A stretch of 64,000 nucleotides of DNA, taken from assembly GCA_963804885.1 (NCBI GenBank), contig CAWDSF010000020.1:558001-622000 (forward strand). Direction: 5' to 3'. Numbering within the stretch: the stretch's first letter is position 1; each line of letters starts with the position of its first letter. This document shows positions 45,008-53,857 of the stretch, in pieces. The DNA comes from PALSA-1004 sp963804885. Lineage in GTDB: Bacteria; Pseudomonadota; Gammaproteobacteria; Burkholderiales; SG8-41. Under the pieces are notes generated by a model that did no database searches, was not told the DNA's origin, and saw nothing but the letters and a program-made list of their open reading frames with translations. Made by a program: the position numbers and the translations under genes.

Positions 45008-45445
45008 ATGGAACGTTTTTTCACCTTGGTTCGGGGCTGTCTGCTGGGCGCGACGGCGGCCATTTCGCTTGCGCTCGGCGGCTGCGCGACACCGGACGTC
45101 GATTACTCCTCTACGCGCGCGGGCTGGCAGGGCGCGCCTTACGAGGCAGTGGTTGCCCAGTGGGGCCAGCCGCTGCGTTACACCGTGAACCCCGACGGAC
45201 GTTATGTTTATACCTGGGTATCGGAATCGGCAGTTGGCGGCAGCAGCAGTGCGGTTTATCCGTCGATCGGCGTATTCGGCGGCAGCCGTGGAGTCGGGGT
45301 TGGCGTCGGCACCGGCATAGCGGTGGGCGGCGGTGGCGGCGAACTGGTGCGCTGCGAGCGAACCTTCGCTTTCGACAAAGCGGTCGTCGTCGAGCAGACG
45401 TGGCTAGGCAATTCCCGCTTCTGCAGCACGTTCGTGCGCCGATAG
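45008..45445 (+). CDS. Small putative lipoprotein
   Basis: 145 residues. Signal peptide with lipobox LALGGC (Cys near residue 27), then CATPDVDYSSTRAGWQGAPY and a Gly/Val-rich stretch (GVGVGVGTGIAVGGGGGELV), with two later Cys. AGWQGAPYEAVVAQWGQP resembles the SmpA/OmlA-like repeat in outer-membrane lipoproteins. No function can be assigned. It converges with Bug D, stops three bases apart. Confidence 0.75.
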   Translation: MERFFTLVRGCLLGATAAISLALGGCATPDVDYSSTRAGWQGAPYEAVVAQWGQPLRYTVNPDGRYVYTWVSESAVGGSSSAVYPSIGVFGGSRGVGVGVGTGIAVGGGGGELVRCERTFAFDKAVVVEQTWLGNSRFCSTFVRR

Positions 45446-45448
45446 CGC

Positions 45449-46408
45449 TTAGTCCTGCGGCGGAATTTTCTCGTCGCGCACGACCTTCGTCCAGCGCGCG
45501 ACTTCCGACGCCAGGAAATCCTGCGCTTCGCGCGGCGAGGTCGCGCGCGTCTCGGCGCCGAGCACGAGCAGCTTCTCGGTCACGTCCGGGCGCTTCAAAA
45601 TTTCGCTGATCGTTGAATTCAGCTTGGTGACGAGCGCGGCCGGCATGTTCTTCGGCGCCGCGACTGCGTACCAGGCGAGCACGTCGAAGCCCGGCGCGAC
45701 GCTTTCGGCGATCGTCGGCACGTCGGGCCACAGCACGAAGCGTTTTTTGGTCGTGACAGCGAGCGCGCGCAGGCGCCCGCTGTCGACGTAGGTGGTCGAG
45801 CCGCCGGCAGTCGTGAAGAGCACCGGTATTTCGTTGGCAAGCAGCGCGACGGGACCTGCATTGCCGCCTTTGTACGGGACGTGATTGAGCGTGACGCCGG
45901 TGCGCGCCTGAAAGAGCACCGCCGCGAGATGCATGCCGCTGCCGATGCCACCCGAGCCGTAGTTGATCTGGCCGGGAGCCGCTTTCGCGCGCTGCACGAG
46001 TTCGGGCATCGTCTTCGCCGGAAACGTCGGATTCGACAGCACGACCATCGGATTGCTGGCGACCATCGAGATCATGGTGAAATCCTTGACGGGATCGTAC
46101 GGCAGCGCGCGATAGAGGCCGGGCGACGTTGCGTGGCCGGACGCCATCAGGAAGAGCGTATAGCCGTCGGCATCGCTTTTCGCCACGATAGCGGCGCCGG
46201 TGGTGCCGCCCGCGCCGGGACGGCCGTCGACGATGACCTGCTGGCCGAGCGATTCGGTCAGATGCGCTGCGAGGAGCCGCGCGGTGATGTCGACGCTGCC
46301 GCCGGAGATGAAGCCGTGCACCAGGCGAACCGGCCGCGCGGGCCAGTTGTCTTTGCTTTGCGCGTGGACGGGTGGAGCGAGTAACGAAATTACCAAAGAG
46401 ACCGTCAT
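45449..46408 (-). CDS. Bug-family TTT substrate-binding protein (Bug D), start inside a REP palindrome
   Basis: 319 residues from the ATG at 46408. Short signal peptide MTVSLVISLLAPPVHAQ. Motifs: VRLVHGFISGGSVDITARLL, VDGRPGAGGTTGAAI, DADGYTLFLMASG and LNHVPYKGGNAGPVALLANE. The start codon lies within a 20-base palindrome (46407-46426). A longer ORF back to 46501 would translate the whole repeat (WIPAYAGMT), as often seen where REP-type repeats meet genes. It follows the amidohydrolase gene on the same strand and probably shares its transcript. Confidence 0.88.
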   Translation of the reverse strand: MTVSLVISLLAPPVHAQSKDNWPARPVRLVHGFISGGSVDITARLLAAHLTESLGQQVIVDGRPGAGGTTGAAIVAKSDADGYTLFLMASGHATSPGLYRALPYDPVKDFTMISMVASNPMVVLSNPTFPAKTMPELVQRAKAAPGQINYGSGGIGSGMHLAAVLFQARTGVTLNHVPYKGGNAGPVALLANEIPVLFTTAGGSTTYVDSGRLRALAVTTKKRFVLWPDVPTIAESVAPGFDVLAWYAVAAPKNMPAALVTKLNSTISEILKRPDVTEKLLVLGAETRATSPREAQDFLASEVARWTKVVRDEKIPPQD

Positions 46409-46430
46409 ACCGGCGTACGCCGGTATCCAG
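46403..46430. repeat. REP-type palindromic repeat
   Basis: ATACCGGCGTACGCCGGTAT (46407-46426) is a perfect 20-base palindrome flanked by GTC and CCAG. It matches the widespread dispersed repeat whose translation reads IPAYAGMT in many proteobacteria. It separates the amidohydrolase and Bug D and supplies the Bug D start codon. Confidence 0.8.
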
Positions 46431-46500
46431 TGCGTCAGGATTTTCCCTGCACTGCGGCCTGCGCCGGAGTGACGCGCAAATGTTTGCAGGATGCCTGCCA

Positions 46501-47919
46501 TTACGCGAATTTCTCCGGCATCGGACCTTTTTCGACGCGTTGGTACTGGTATCCGGCCTCGTGCATGATCCGCTCGCGCGAAGCGAGGATGTCGTCGCGC
46601 AGCCGCGCGAGCTTGTCCGCCGGATAAATGAGCTGGCCGCCGCGTTTAACGAATTTTCCGGCGATCATCACGCTGTCGACGTCGGCGGCTTCCGCGTACA
46701 GCACGATCGCATGCGCGGGATCGCCGCCGGGCATGGCGCCAAAGAGATTCATGCCGCGCGTGTCGATAAGAGCGAGGTCGGCCTGCTTGCCGGGCGTGAG
46801 CGAGCCGATCTTGTGATCGAGCTTCATCGCGCGCGCGCCGCCCATCGTCGCCCAGTACAGCGCGTCATGCGTCTGCGTCGAATGCTGGGTCTTGGCCGGC
46901 CATTGGCCGAGCGCGTAGAGGCTGCGGTTGTCGAGCTCGCGCTGATGATGGAACGCGTGCCGCATGACCCACAGCATCGAGCTGTTGAAATACGGGTCGC
47001 AATCGGAGCCGATCGACGGCATCGCGCCGAACTTCGCCATGCGGCCTATCATCGCCGGCTGCTCGTAGTTGAGCATCTCGGTAAAGCACGTCGCGGTGAT
47101 CGTGCAGCCCGCATCGAGCACGATTTTCAATTCGTCTTCGGCGAAGCAGTTGCCGTGCGCGATATTGTGATCGGGGCCGAGCAGCCCGTCTTTCGCCAGC
47201 CGCGGATATCCGTCTTCGACCACGCGCTTGCCTTTGCGCCCGTACGAGTGCGCCGAATTGATGAGGCCGTACTCGCGCGCGAGCCGGATGTCGTGCACCG
47301 CGACGTCGTATTCGCCCCAGTCGGGACCGAGGATCGCCATCGCCAGCGTCAGCAACCCTTCGTCGGATGCGAAGCGCCCGGTGCGCAAACGGTGGATCTC
47401 CTCGCGCGGATACGGGATCTTGTAATAAGGCGTTGCATCCTTCGTGATCGGCGGCTTCGCCGTGCCGCGCGCAAACATCGCGCGGATGCCCGCGTCGACG
47501 AGGCCGTCGATCGCGGCATCGGTCATTTCGGCATCTTTGACGATATGGCACCAGTCCATGACGGTAGTCGTGCCGTGATGGATCTGATTTAAGGAGCCCA
47601 GCAGGTTCGCGAGGTACACGTCGCGCGCGTTGTAACGTGTGGCCATCCCCTGATGCATATTGGCGTGATAGTCGCGGCTGCCGACCCAATTGCCGCCGAT
47701 GCCGCGCAGTGCGAATTCCCAGGTGTGGATATGCGCGTTGACGAGACCCGGAATCGCGATGTATCCGCGGCCGTCGATCACGGTTGCATCGCCGGCTTCG
47801 ATATGGCGGCCGACGGCGACGATTTTTTCACCGTCGATCAGAATGTCGCCGCCGTCGAGATCGCCGATGGCGGGATCCATCGACACGATGGTTGCGTTTT
47901 TGATCAGTGTGCTGCGCAT
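46501..47919 (-). CDS. TRZ/ATZ-type amidohydrolase
   Basis: 472 residues of the amidohydrolase superfamily. Metal ligands: NAHIHTWEFALRG (HxH, near residue 63), INSAHSYGRKGK, HGNCFAEDEL and SIGSDCDP (catalytic Asp). The N- and C-terminal beta-sandwich strands of the family (MRSTLIKNATIVSMDPAIGD and VDSVMIAGKFVKRGGQLIY) are kept. Members deaminate or dechlorinate ring compounds and related amidines. It lies upstream of Bug D and diverges from Bug E. Confidence 0.88.
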   Translation of the reverse strand: MRSTLIKNATIVSMDPAIGDLDGGDILIDGEKIVAVGRHIEAGDATVIDGRGYIAIPGLVNAHIHTWEFALRGIGGNWVGSRDYHANMHQGMATRYNARDVYLANLLGSLNQIHHGTTTVMDWCHIVKDAEMTDAAIDGLVDAGIRAMFARGTAKPPITKDATPYYKIPYPREEIHRLRTGRFASDEGLLTLAMAILGPDWGEYDVAVHDIRLAREYGLINSAHSYGRKGKRVVEDGYPRLAKDGLLGPDHNIAHGNCFAEDELKIVLDAGCTITATCFTEMLNYEQPAMIGRMAKFGAMPSIGSDCDPYFNSSMLWVMRHAFHHQRELDNRSLYALGQWPAKTQHSTQTHDALYWATMGGARAMKLDHKIGSLTPGKQADLALIDTRGMNLFGAMPGGDPAHAIVLYAEAADVDSVMIAGKFVKRGGQLIYPADKLARLRDDILASRERIMHEAGYQYQRVEKGPMPEKFA

Positions 47920-48035
47920 GCTTTCCTCGGGGTGTTGATGGGGCGGATGCGGCTTCGATTATTGTGCCCGAAAAATCCGCGCGCCGCCGCGACGCGCAGT
48001 GATAACATTCGGCTCAAATACCGGAGGAGAGCGGC

Positions 48036-49008
48036 ATGATGAATGGCAGGATGCGGGCGGCGGCGTGTGCCGCGCTGATTGCACTGGGCGCGGCCGCATC
48101 GTCTGCGCTTGCGCAAAGCTATCCGGCGAAAACCATCCGCTACATCATCGCATTCCCGCCGGGCGGCTCGAACGACATCCTCGCGCGCATCATCGGTGCG
48201 CGCATGACCGAGCTCATGGGGCAGACGGTCATCATCGACAACCGGCCGGGCGGCGGCGCCAACATCGGCGTCGAGGCCATCGCCCGCGCGCCCGCCGACG
48301 GCTATACCATAGGCAACATCAGCGCGACGCACACGATCAATGCGACGCTGTATCCGAAGCTCGGTTACGACATTCTCAAAGACTTCACGCCGGTCACGCG
48401 CGTTGCCGAAATTCCGGTGCTGATCGCGGCCCATCCGGTGGTGCCCATCAAAGGGCCCAGGGATCTCATCGCGCTCTCGCAAAAGCGCAAGTTCACTTAC
48501 GGCTCGTCGGGTATCGGCACGCCCGGGTCACCTCGCCGCGGAGATGCTGCGCGCGTACGGCGCAAAAGACCTCCAGCACGTGCCGTACAAAGGCGGCAGC
48601 CCGGCCTCGATCGATCTGGTCGCCGGCAACATCGAGCTGCTGTTCAACAACATGCCCGACCTGATGTCGTTCGTGAAAGCCGGCAAGATGCGACCGATCG
48701 CCGTCACGAGTGCGAAGCGCGACCCGGTATTGCCGGATACGGTATCGATGATAGAAGCGGGATTCCCCGGTTTCGAGCTCGGCAACTGGGTCGCCATCGT
48801 CGGCCCCGCGGGCATGCCCAAAGAAGCGGTCGCGCGCCTCAACGCCGAAATCGGCAAAATCCTGCGCGAGCCGGCGACGCGCGACAAGATTGCGGCGCAG
48901 GGCTTCAACATCGTTACCAGCACGCCCGACGAGCTCGCTGCATACATCCGCTCGGAGCACGAGAAGTGGGGCAAGCTCGTCAAAGTGTCCGGCGCGAAGG
49001 TCGAATAG
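48036..49008 (+). CDS. Bug-family TTT substrate-binding protein (Bug E; one +1 frame break)
   Basis: 323 residues after correction. Signal peptide MRAAACAALIALGAAASSAL. Motifs: IRYIIAFPPGGSNDILARII, VIIDNRPGGGANIGVEAIA and PADGYTIGNI. The frame changes at about 48528: YGSSGIGTPG, one extra T, then HLAAEMLRAYGAKDLQHVPY and the rest of the second lobe. GGAGGAG precedes the ATG. It diverges from the amidohydrolase gene; the 116-base gap must hold both promoters. Confidence 0.9.
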
Positions 49009-49016
49009 GTTTTTGA

Positions 49017-49130
49017 AAAACCATTTGGCCGCAGATAAACACAGATAAACGCAGATGAAAATCAAGGTTTCGCAGTGTGTTTCTTTTTTTTCGTTATCCA
49101 CGTTTATCTTCGTGTATCTGCGGCTACAAA
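49017..49130. repeat. Imperfect inverted repeat in the Bug E-Bug F gap
   Basis: TTGGCCGCAGATAAACACAG followed by ATAAACGCAGAT (left arm) is matched on the other side, in reverse complement, by TTTGTAGCCGCAGATACACG and AAGATAAACGTGGAT. The arms are about 33 bases, with about 45 bases between. The AT-rich core with GCCGCAGATAAAC repeats resembles a dispersed intergenic or MITE-like element; it codes for nothing. Confidence 0.6.
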
Positions 49131-49137
49131 ATCATTG

Positions 49138-50100
49138 ATGAACATGAAAATCTCACTCCTGCAGGTATCACTTGCGTTTTTATTCATTGCGCATGCGACC
49201 GCCGCCGACTATCCGACGCGACCGATCCGCATGCTCGCGGGCTTCACCGCCGGCGGCGGATCGGATCTTGCGGCGCGCACGGTCGCGCAAAAAATGTCCG
49301 AGGCGCTGGGGCAGAGCGTGGTGGTCGATAACCGCACCGGTGCGACGGGCGCGATTGCGGCGGAGATGCTCGCGAAAGCGCCGCCTGACGGTTATACGCT
49401 GATGATGCTCGCGGTGGCGCAGTTGTCCGCGACCGCCTTCGACGACAAGCTGCCGTTCGACGTCGTGCGCGATTTCGCCGGCGTGAGCCTGGTCTCGCGC
49501 AATCCGTACGTGATGGCGGTGACGCCGAATCTGCCCGCGCGCACGGTGCGCGAGTTCATCGATCTCGCGAAGTCGCAGCCGGGCAAGCTCAATTACGGCT
49601 CGACGGGCATCGGCGGCTCGAATCATCTCGTGACGGAAGTGTTTTGCTCGGCTGCGGGTATCAAGCTTGCGCACGTGCCGTACAAGGGGCCGCCGCAGGC
49701 GCTCGCGGATCTCGCGGGCGGGCAGGTCCAGCTCGTGTTTGCGAGCATCACGTCCGGCATGCCGCTGGTGCGCGCGGGCAAAGTGCGTGCGCTCGCCGTG
49801 AGTTCGCTCAAGCGCTCGGCGGCCGCACCCGACGTGCCGGCGATCGCCGAAACGCTGCCGGGCTATGAAACGATCGGCTGGTATGGCGTCGTTGCGCCAA
49901 AAGCCACGCCCGCGGCGCTGGTCAAGCGTTTGAGCGAGGTGATCGCGCGCGGCTTGCAGGCGCCGGACGTCAAAGAGCGGCTCGCCGCGGACGGCTCCGA
50001 AGCGGTCGGCAGCACGCCCGCCGAGCTGGACCGCCACATGGCGGCCGAAGTCGCGCGATTCAGAAAAGTAATCAAGGACGCGGGAATACGCCGCGAGTGA
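49138..50100 (+). CDS. Bug-family TTT substrate-binding protein (Bug F)
   Basis: 320 residues from ATG 49138 (49144 is an alternative). Signal peptide ISLLQVSLAFLFIAHATA. Motifs: IRMLAGFTAGGGSDLAARTV, VVDNRTGATGAIAAEMLA, PPDGYTLMMLAV and LAHVPYKGPPQALADLAGGQ. No good ribosome binding site precedes either start, perhaps because the inverted repeat lies just upstream. It ends DAGIRRE, and the same short sequence GACGCGGGAATACGCCGCGA is repeated right after the stop. Confidence 0.9.
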   Translation: MNMKISLLQVSLAFLFIAHATAADYPTRPIRMLAGFTAGGGSDLAARTVAQKMSEALGQSVVVDNRTGATGAIAAEMLAKAPPDGYTLMMLAVAQLSATAFDDKLPFDVVRDFAGVSLVSRNPYVMAVTPNLPARTVREFIDLAKSQPGKLNYGSTGIGGSNHLVTEVFCSAAGIKLAHVPYKGPPQALADLAGGQVQLVFASITSGMPLVRAGKVRALAVSSLKRSAAAPDVPAIAETLPGYETIGWYGVVAPKATPAALVKRLSEVIARGLQAPDVKERLAADGSEAVGSTPAELDRHMAAEVARFRKVIKDAGIRRE

Positions 50101-50144
50101 AGCAGGACGCGGGAATACGCCGCGAATAATTGTTCAGGCCGCGG

Positions 50145-51232
50145 TCAGTCGGCTTTGATGTTCACTTCCTGAATGACCTTGCGCCATTTCGCGATGTCCG
50201 CTTTGACCTGGGCGGCGAACTCCTGCGGCGTGTTGCTGACCGGCTCGAGCCCGATCCCGGCGAGACGCTCGCGCACGTCGGGCCGGGCCAGCGCCTGCAT
50301 GATCTCTTTGTGCAGGCGCGCGAAGACGGGCTTGGGTATGCCGGCCGGCACGAACAGGCCTTGGAAGGTGTCGCCCGCCATGCCTGTTATGCCGAGCTCG
50401 CCCATCGACGGGACATCCGGCAGCACGGCGGTGCGCTGATCGGCGGTGACCGCGAGGCCGCGCAGTTGTCCGGCTTTGACCTGCGGCGCAAAGCTCGGTA
50501 CCGATGCGAACCCGACCGGCACCTGTCCGGACACCATCGCCTGCAGCTCCGGCCCGGCGCCGTTGAACGGGATGTGGTTGAGGTCCAGCTTGAACGCAAG
50601 ACGAAACATCTCGCCGGATAGGTGCGGCGTCGTGCCCGTGCCCGTCGATGCATAGTTGTGCTTGCCCGGCTGAGCGCGCACGAGGTCGATCAGCTCCTTC
50701 ACGCTCTTCGCCGGAAACGCCGGATGCACGGCGAGTATGTTCGGCGAACTGCCTACGCACGTGATCGGCTGAAAATCGCGGAACGGATCGTAGGGCGCTT
50801 TCGCATACAGCGACGGGTTGACGGCGAAGGCCGAACTCGCGACGAGCAACGTATAGCCGTCGGGCTGCGCCTTCGCGGCCAGCCCGATGCCGATACACCG
50901 TCGAAGGGCGGAGCAGGGGACCCCGTTGGGATGCGACCCGGAGACGCGTGCCGCAGACGCGATTCGACGGCACGTCATCCGACTCACGGACGCTCACATC
51001 GCGCGAGCGGGCCCCTGTTCACTGCTCGCGTCGGCGCCGGCACCGGCGCGATTGTCGACGACCGTCTGTGCGCGAGCAGGCGTCCCACCACGTCGGACGC
51101 GCCGCCGGGCGCGAACGGCACGATGATACGCAGCGGATGCGACGGGTATGGCGGCTCGGCTGCTGCAAGCGGCAACGCAATTGCGATCGAAAGGACAGCC
51201 GCACCCAGCACGCTGTCAACGAACGTTTTCAT
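50145..51232 (-). pseudogene. Disrupted Bug-family substrate-binding protein (Bug G)
   Basis: The N-terminal part (signal peptide VLGAAVLSIAIALPLAAAE, then LRIIVPFAPGGASDVVGRLL) starts at ATG 51232. The second part (IGLAAKAQPDGYTLLVASSA to VIQEVNIKAD) is a normal Bug protein. Between them, about eight codons expected after RLLA are missing (LAQ...GQTVVDN is joined as CTCGCGCACAGACGG), and a 136-base non-Bug segment (50895-51030) separates AGAGA from IGIGLAAK. The product cannot be made whole by one frame change. Either a true pseudogene or a local misassembly. Confidence 0.8.
50895..51030. other. 136-base foreign insertion in Bug G
   Basis: The segment interrupts Bug G between the codons for AGAGA and IGIG, with no loss of Bug sequence at that point. 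It has no Bug similarity in any frame, no terminal inverted repeats that I can see and no ORF of note. A 9-base stretch CTGCTCGCG at its end (51022-51030) recurs inverted at 51070-51078, next to the small deletion. Confidence 0.55.
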
Positions 51233-51390
51233 GAGCGCTCCTCCATTTTTCAATCACGGGCCGGCTGCCGGCGCAATCATAGCAATGATCAGGGGAAGCG
51301 CGGACGCGTTGTCCGCCTTCTCGCGTACTATGTCATCATAGACAAAGCTGATCGTCACAGCGATTCAGCGCACCGGTCCGAGGAGAAAAC

Positions 51391-52365
51391 GTGAATTTAC
51401 ACAGGCGCATGACGGCGCTCGCGGGCGCGCTGCTCGCGGCGGGGCTGGCCGCGAACAGTGCGGCGCAAACTTACCCGGTTGGACCGATCCGCATGGTGGT
51501 GCCGTTCACGCCCGGCAGTGCGAGCGACATTCTCGCGCGCTTAATCCAGCCCAAGCTGCTCGAGAGCTGGGGCCAGCAAATCGTGGTCGACAACCGGCCG
51601 AGCGCCGGCGGCACGGTGGCGGGCAGCATCGTCGCGAGCGCAGCGCCCGATGGCTACACAATGATGCTGACGTCGTCGGGATTCGCCGGGAGTGCGGCGC
51701 TCTACGACAAGCTGCCGTACGATTCGGTGAAGGATTTTGCCGGGATAACGCAAGTCGTGAGCACGCCGCTCGTCGTCGTGGTGGCGCCGGCGCTCGGCAT
51801 CAAATCGGTCAAGGAGCTGATCGCGCTCGCGCAGCAAAAGCCGGGACAGTTGAATTTCAGCTCGTCGGGCATCGGCAGCGGCACGCATTACGCGGGCGAA
51901 CTCTTCAAGCTCGCGGCCGGCATCAACGTCGTCCACGTGCCTTACCGCGGCACGCCCGAAGCGATCAACGACGTGATCAGCGGCCGCATCCAGTTCATGA
52001 CGGCGCCGGTGCTGCCGGTGATGTCGCTGGTCAAAAGCGGACGCCTGCTCGCGCTGGCGGTCACGACGCGCGAACGCATGGCGCTGTTGCCCGAGTTGCC
52101 GACGGTCGCCGAAGCGGCGCTGCCGGGCTTCGAATACGACGGGTGGTACGGAATTTTTACGCCGGCGAAAACGCCGCGCGCGGTCATCAATAAAATGGCG
52201 GCCGAAGTCGCGCGCATACTCAAGCTGCCGGACGTCGCCGAAAAGATACTCAACACGGGCGCCGTTCCGAAACCATCGACGCCGCAGGAGTTCGACAAGC
52301 TCGTGCGCGAGGAGATCGTCATGCGCCGCAAGGTGTTCAAAGCAGCGGGAGTGAAACCGGATTGA
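51391..52365 (+). CDS. Bug-family TTT substrate-binding protein (Bug H)
   Basis: 324 residues, GTG start at 51391 with GAGGAGA nine bases upstream. Signal peptide MTALAGALLAAGLAANSAAQ. Motifs: IRMVVPFTPGSASDILARLI, VVDNRPSAGGTVAGSI, PDGYTMMLTSSG and VVHVPYRGTPEAINDVISGR. It is the first gene of a + strand operon (Bug H-Bug I-cupin-Bug J-amidohydrolase-dehydrogenase). The stop TGA is shared with the TTG start of Bug I. Confidence 0.93.
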   Translation: MNLHRRMTALAGALLAAGLAANSAAQTYPVGPIRMVVPFTPGSASDILARLIQPKLLESWGQQIVVDNRPSAGGTVAGSIVASAAPDGYTMMLTSSGFAGSAALYDKLPYDSVKDFAGITQVVSTPLVVVVAPALGIKSVKELIALAQQKPGQLNFSSSGIGSGTHYAGELFKLAAGINVVHVPYRGTPEAINDVISGRIQFMTAPVLPVMSLVKSGRLLALAVTTRERMALLPELPTVAEAALPGFEYDGWYGIFTPAKTPRAVINKMAAEVARILKLPDVAEKILNTGAVPKPSTPQEFDKLVREEIVMRRKVFKAAGVKPD

Positions 52366-53329
52366 CGACATGCAAGAGAACCATCGCGGCCCTTTTCGCA
52401 TCAATCACGTTGCACAGCGGTCGCCGCCGACTATCCAACGAAGCCCGTGCGCATCGTGGTGCCGATCGGCGCCGGCAGCAGCATGGACATCGTCTGCCGC
52501 GTGCTCGCGCAGAAGCTCACTGAAGCGTGGAACCAGACGGTGATCGTCGACAACCGCGCCGGCGCGGGCGGCAATTTCGGCGCGGATCTCGTCGCCAAGT
52601 CCGCCGCCGACGGCTACAACATCCTGTTCGCATCGAGCTCTTTCTCAATTGCGCCGTCGTTCTACAAGAAGCTTTCGTACGACGCATTGCGCGATTTCGA
52701 CGCGATCACGCAGCTCTCGTCACGCAACAACGTGTTGACGGTGAGTGCCTTCGTCGCCCGTCAACTCGGTGAAGGAATTGATCGCGCTCGCGAAAGCAAA
52801 GCCCGGGCAGCTGAGCTTCGGCTCCGGCGGCGGCACCGGCAGTTCGGATCAGATGGTGGGCGAACTCTTCAAGCTGATGGCGGGTGTGGATATCGTGCAC
52901 GTTCCGTACAAGAGCGGGCCGCAGGCGATGAACGATCTGATCGGCGGCCAGATCTCGATCTATATGGGCGGTATTCCGGTGCAGCTGCCGATGATCAAGG
53001 CGGGCAAGGTGAGGCCGCTCGGGACCAGCGGGCTCAAGCGCTCACCGCAGTTGCCCGACGTGCCGACGATCGCCGAGGCAGGCGTGCCGGGCTACGAAGT
53101 CGACGTCTGGTACGGATTATTCGCGCCGCGCGGCACGCCGCGGCCGATCATCGAAAAAATCGCCGCCGAGTCGATTCGCATCATGCAGGCGCCCGATATG
53201 CGAGAGCGCTGGAGCGCCGTCGGCGTCGAGCCCGCGGGCACCCGGCCGAAGGAATTCGACGCGACGTTTCGCCAGGAAATCGCGAAGTGGAAGAAGGTCG
53301 TTACCACCGCGAAGCTTGCGCCGGATTGA
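52362..53329 (+). CDS. Bug-family TTT substrate-binding protein (Bug I; two +1 frame breaks)
   Basis: 321 residues after correction. From TTG 52362 a signal peptide MTTCKRTIAALFASITLHS is read; one extra G at about 52419 leads to VAADYPTKPVRIVVPIGAGS. Then VIVDNRAGAGGNFGADLVA and ADGYNILFASSS. A second extra base at about 52750 follows LTVSA and leads to SSPVNSVKELIALAKAKPGQ. The last part has VHVPYKSGPQAMNDLIGGQI. The start fits because it overlaps the Bug H stop (ATTGA) and gives the only plausible signal peptide. Confidence 0.87.
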
Positions 53330-53380
53330 TGTCGGGTAAAGTACGCGCAGGACACAAATTCGCAACGAGGAGAATTTGAC

Positions 53381-53845
53381 ATGGAAGTTAAAGCGACATT
53401 GACGGTGATCAACCAGGCCGACTGCCCCGGGCGGCGCGGCGTGACTGATGGGCAGACTTATCAGCGCATGATCGGTTGGCCCGAGATACGCGAGACCGAT
53501 CGCGTGCGGCTCGGACGCGCCACGTACAAGCCCGGCACCTACGAGCAGCTGCACTGGCACCCGATCGAAGCGTGCTACTACGTGATTTCCGGGCATGCGA
53601 CCGTGCGCAACATCGAAGGCAAGGAATTCGAAGTCGGCCCCGGCTCCATGATCTACGCGCCGGCCGGCATCGCGGGCGCGCACGAATGGGAGGTCAAGGA
53701 GTCGCTCGAGCTGCTCGACATCCGCGCGACGACCGAAACCAACCGCAAGATCCAGTACACCGTGGACAAGGAAACCAAGCGGTCGTACATCGATCTCGAA
53801 GATCTCGCCTATCGCGACGCGATCAGCTTCAAGTCGCATTACTGA
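53381..53845 (+). CDS. Cupin-domain protein
   Basis: 154 residues, single cupin. Cupin motif 1 is GTYEQLHWHPIEACYYVISG (His pair and Glu), motif 2 GPGSMIYAPAGIAGAHEW (His). Such small cupins bind a metal and may be isomerases, decarboxylases or sensors of small acids. It lies 51 bases after Bug I with GAGGAG before the ATG, and 12 bases before Bug J, clearly within the operon. Confidence 0.87.
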   Translation: MEVKATLTVINQADCPGRRGVTDGQTYQRMIGWPEIRETDRVRLGRATYKPGTYEQLHWHPIEACYYVISGHATVRNIEGKEFEVGPGSMIYAPAGIAGAHEWEVKESLELLDIRATTETNRKIQYTVDKETKRSYIDLEDLAYRDAISFKSHY

Positions 53846-53857
53846 GCGGAGTTTCCT

